Shown here one piece after another: positions 31,232 to 32,413 of a stretch of DNA of 32,413 bases (its first letter is position 1; each line of letters starts with the position of its first letter). The position numbers and the translations under genes were made by a program. The notes under the pieces are model-generated. The model was given only the letters and a program-made list of their open reading frames with translations. It made no database searches and was not told where the DNA came from. Location: the NCBI RefSeq assembly GCF_002211105.1, contig NZ_JPUA01000004.1, positions 1 through 32,413 on the forward strand, written 5' to 3'. The stretch comes from Halomonas campaniensis (lineage in GTDB: Bacteria; Pseudomonadota; Gammaproteobacteria; Pseudomonadales; Halomonadaceae).

Positions 31232-31807
31232 TCATTTCCATTCGCCAAGCTCTACTCTTCTATTGAGGGCGCGTCCTTCAGGTGTTGCGTTAGTAGCAAT
31301 TGGGTCTGACTCACCATAACCAACTGCCCGCATGTTTTGTGAGGGGAACCCTTTTGAAACTAAGTAACTTTTTACAGAGTCGATTCGACGTTGTGATAAT
31401 TCTAAATTGTATTGGTCGGTGCCAATGGAATCTGTATGGCCTTCCAAAAGAACCCTTGCGCTTGTATTCTTCACTAATTGTTTAGCAATCTCGTCTAACA
31501 CCGCTTTTGCAGGTCTAGTAAGCTCAGCAGAGTCAAATCTAAAATTTACGTCTTGAAGCACCAAGTTTTCAGTAGCACAACCTATGATATTTACCGGTAA
31601 ACCTGATGGTGTATAGGGGCATTGATCAAGATAGTTGGCTACTCCATCATTGTCGTTGTCCAGCGGGCAACCATTGGAATCTACCTCCACACCACTAGGT
31701 GTAGCAGGGCAATTAGTGGGTTGCGGTTCTGGCTCTGTCGACGGTGTGTTCGCACATCCCACTAGGCCATAGAAAACTGTACTGAAAAGCAAATACGTCC
31801 GTTTCAT
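31232..31807 (-). CDS. OmpA-family lipoprotein with TSP3-type calcium repeats
   Basis: A 191-residue protein with a lipobox (LVGC, C18). A short Pro-rich linker follows, then one to two thrombospondin type 3-like repeats (SNGCPLDNDNDGVANYLDQC), which bind calcium. The C-terminal OmpA domain (about 80-190) binds peptidoglycan, with VNFRFDSAEL, LLEGHTDSIGTDQYNLELSQ and NRRVEL. It anchors the outer membrane to the cell wall. The start follows AGAAGGAATCAACC. It may belong to the chromosome or be an envelope helper of the transfer region; context does not decide. Confidence 0.85.
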   Translation of the reverse strand: MKRTYLLFSTVFYGLVGCANTPSTEPEPQPTNCPATPSGVEVDSNGCPLDNDNDGVANYLDQCPYTPSGLPVNIIGCATENLVLQDVNFRFDSAELTRPAKAVLDEIAKQLVKNTSARVLLEGHTDSIGTDQYNLELSQRRIDSVKSYLVSKGFPSQNMRAVGYGESDPIATNATPEGRALNRRVELGEWK

Positions 31808-32413
31808 GGTTGATTCCTTCTGCGAAAGAGTGGTAAGTAAGTCCCTTACTCTCTAGGTTTTTTAGTATTGTAAAGTTAATGAGAAAAAACAGAAAGTGAT
31901 TACTCCAATTACTCATGGAGGCAGTTTGGAACGGTATGCAGCGCTTGCTGTGCCGTTAACTGGCACTGGTACTCGTAGTCTTCGTGAATCAAATCAGAAT
32001 TTTTAATTTGAAGGGTATAGGATGAGAAGGTGGGTGCGGTGCCAGACTATGTAATAAATGATGCATTGCTTAGAATCCAAGCTGGTCAACCCGATAGTAA
32101 ATATTGTAATACTGCACAAAGTAAAAAATAGCTTCTCTTTCTCGCATTTTTTGTTGCCTCAACTCTGTCGTGTATCATCACGAATTATTGCTACAAAGTA
32201 TGGTAGTAATGCAGATAGTAGTTGTTCTGATTGCCAGGATTTGGTTTTAAAAGCCAGGCATGGTATTAGCATCAGTCAATAAAATTTTTTGAGTTATCAG
32301 GAGATCATTGCATTAGATTACATCACAGCTTTAATATTTGGATCACTCCCTGGATTCATAGAATAAGCGCAGCACTTTGGACTACAAGGTAGAGGCAGGT
32401 GGGCCAGCGCCGG
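31808..32413. other. No supported gene at the right end
   Basis: Only short AT-rich open frames without ribosome-binding sites are present (for example 32058-32282). The minus-strand stretch near 31875-31858 (TTTACAATACTAAAAAACC) may hold the promoter of the OmpA-like gene; TACAAT is a fair -10 box but the -35 is weak. Confidence 0.4.

Noticed and set aside
31836..31850. GTAAG-TCC-CTTAC dyad ahead of the OmpA-like gene as a member of the TGTAAGA array
   Set aside because: The half-sites point the opposite way with different spacing, so the likeness to the dotI operators is probably chance.
32058..32282. 74-codon plus-strand open frame near the right end
   Set aside because: No ribosome-binding site, no motif, and AT-rich chance composition.
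1..32413. CRISPR arrays, tRNA or rRNA genes, insertion sequences
   Set aside because: No regularly spaced repeats, no tRNA-like or rRNA-like stretches and no transposase or integrase frames were seen on either strand.

Overview
The window looks like a piece of a gammaproteobacterial genome or large plasmid, possibly from a halophile of the Halomonadaceae type. That guess rests on the RTX adhesin/exoprotein and a decayed NahK-type hybrid kinase at the left end; no rRNA, tRNA or housekeeping gene is present to settle it. Most of the window is one accessory block: an I-type (IncI/Dot-Icm, MPF-I) type IVB secretion/conjugation apparatus.

Layout. 1-641: C-terminal end of an RTX calcium-binding protein cut by the window edge. 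762-1373 (-): remnant of a hybrid histidine kinase. 1643-1921: internally deleted relic of an immunity-toxin cassette, followed by the intact cassette (2091-2735 Imm11-like, 2762-3787 AHH/HNH-type nuclease). 3915-4181 (-): small unknown gene. 4182-5014: long regulatory gap with a duplicated TGTAAGA half-site array. 5015-17760: one tight operon of eleven genes, dotI-dotH-dotG-dotF-dotE-icmD-icmJ-dotO-traW-like-icmV-dotA, with 1- to 4-nt overlaps at most junctions and a strong hairpin between icmD and icmJ. 17839-18168 (-): small membrane protein. 18547-21472: second operon dotD-dotC-dotB-icmT. 21665-22803 (-): a lipoprotein and an exported protein of unknown role. 23098-24281: HTH regulator plus an unknown protein. 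24352-29526 (-): coupling operon, read as transglycosylase - dotM/trbA - trbB thioredoxin - CHC2-like protein without cysteines - dotL/trbC. 29601-30733: a protein ending in a topoisomerase-type zinc ribbon and a small unknown protein. 31232-31807 (-): OmpA-family lipoprotein. The last 600 bases hold no convincing gene.

Together the dot/icm/tra/trb genes would build: an outer-membrane core (DotC, DotD, DotH), a trans-envelope scaffold (DotG, DotF), inner-membrane parts (DotA, DotE, IcmD, IcmV, IcmT, DotI), two transport ATPases (DotB, DotO) and a coupling complex (DotL, DotM, IcmJ/DotN). A transglycosylase and a periplasmic thioredoxin assist assembly. The Legionella effector adaptors IcmS/IcmW and the IcmF/IcmH pair are not seen, which fits DNA transfer better than a dedicated effector system. 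No relaxase, oriT, integrase or replication gene lies inside the window. Function calls come from reading the proteins and gene order; no database search was made.
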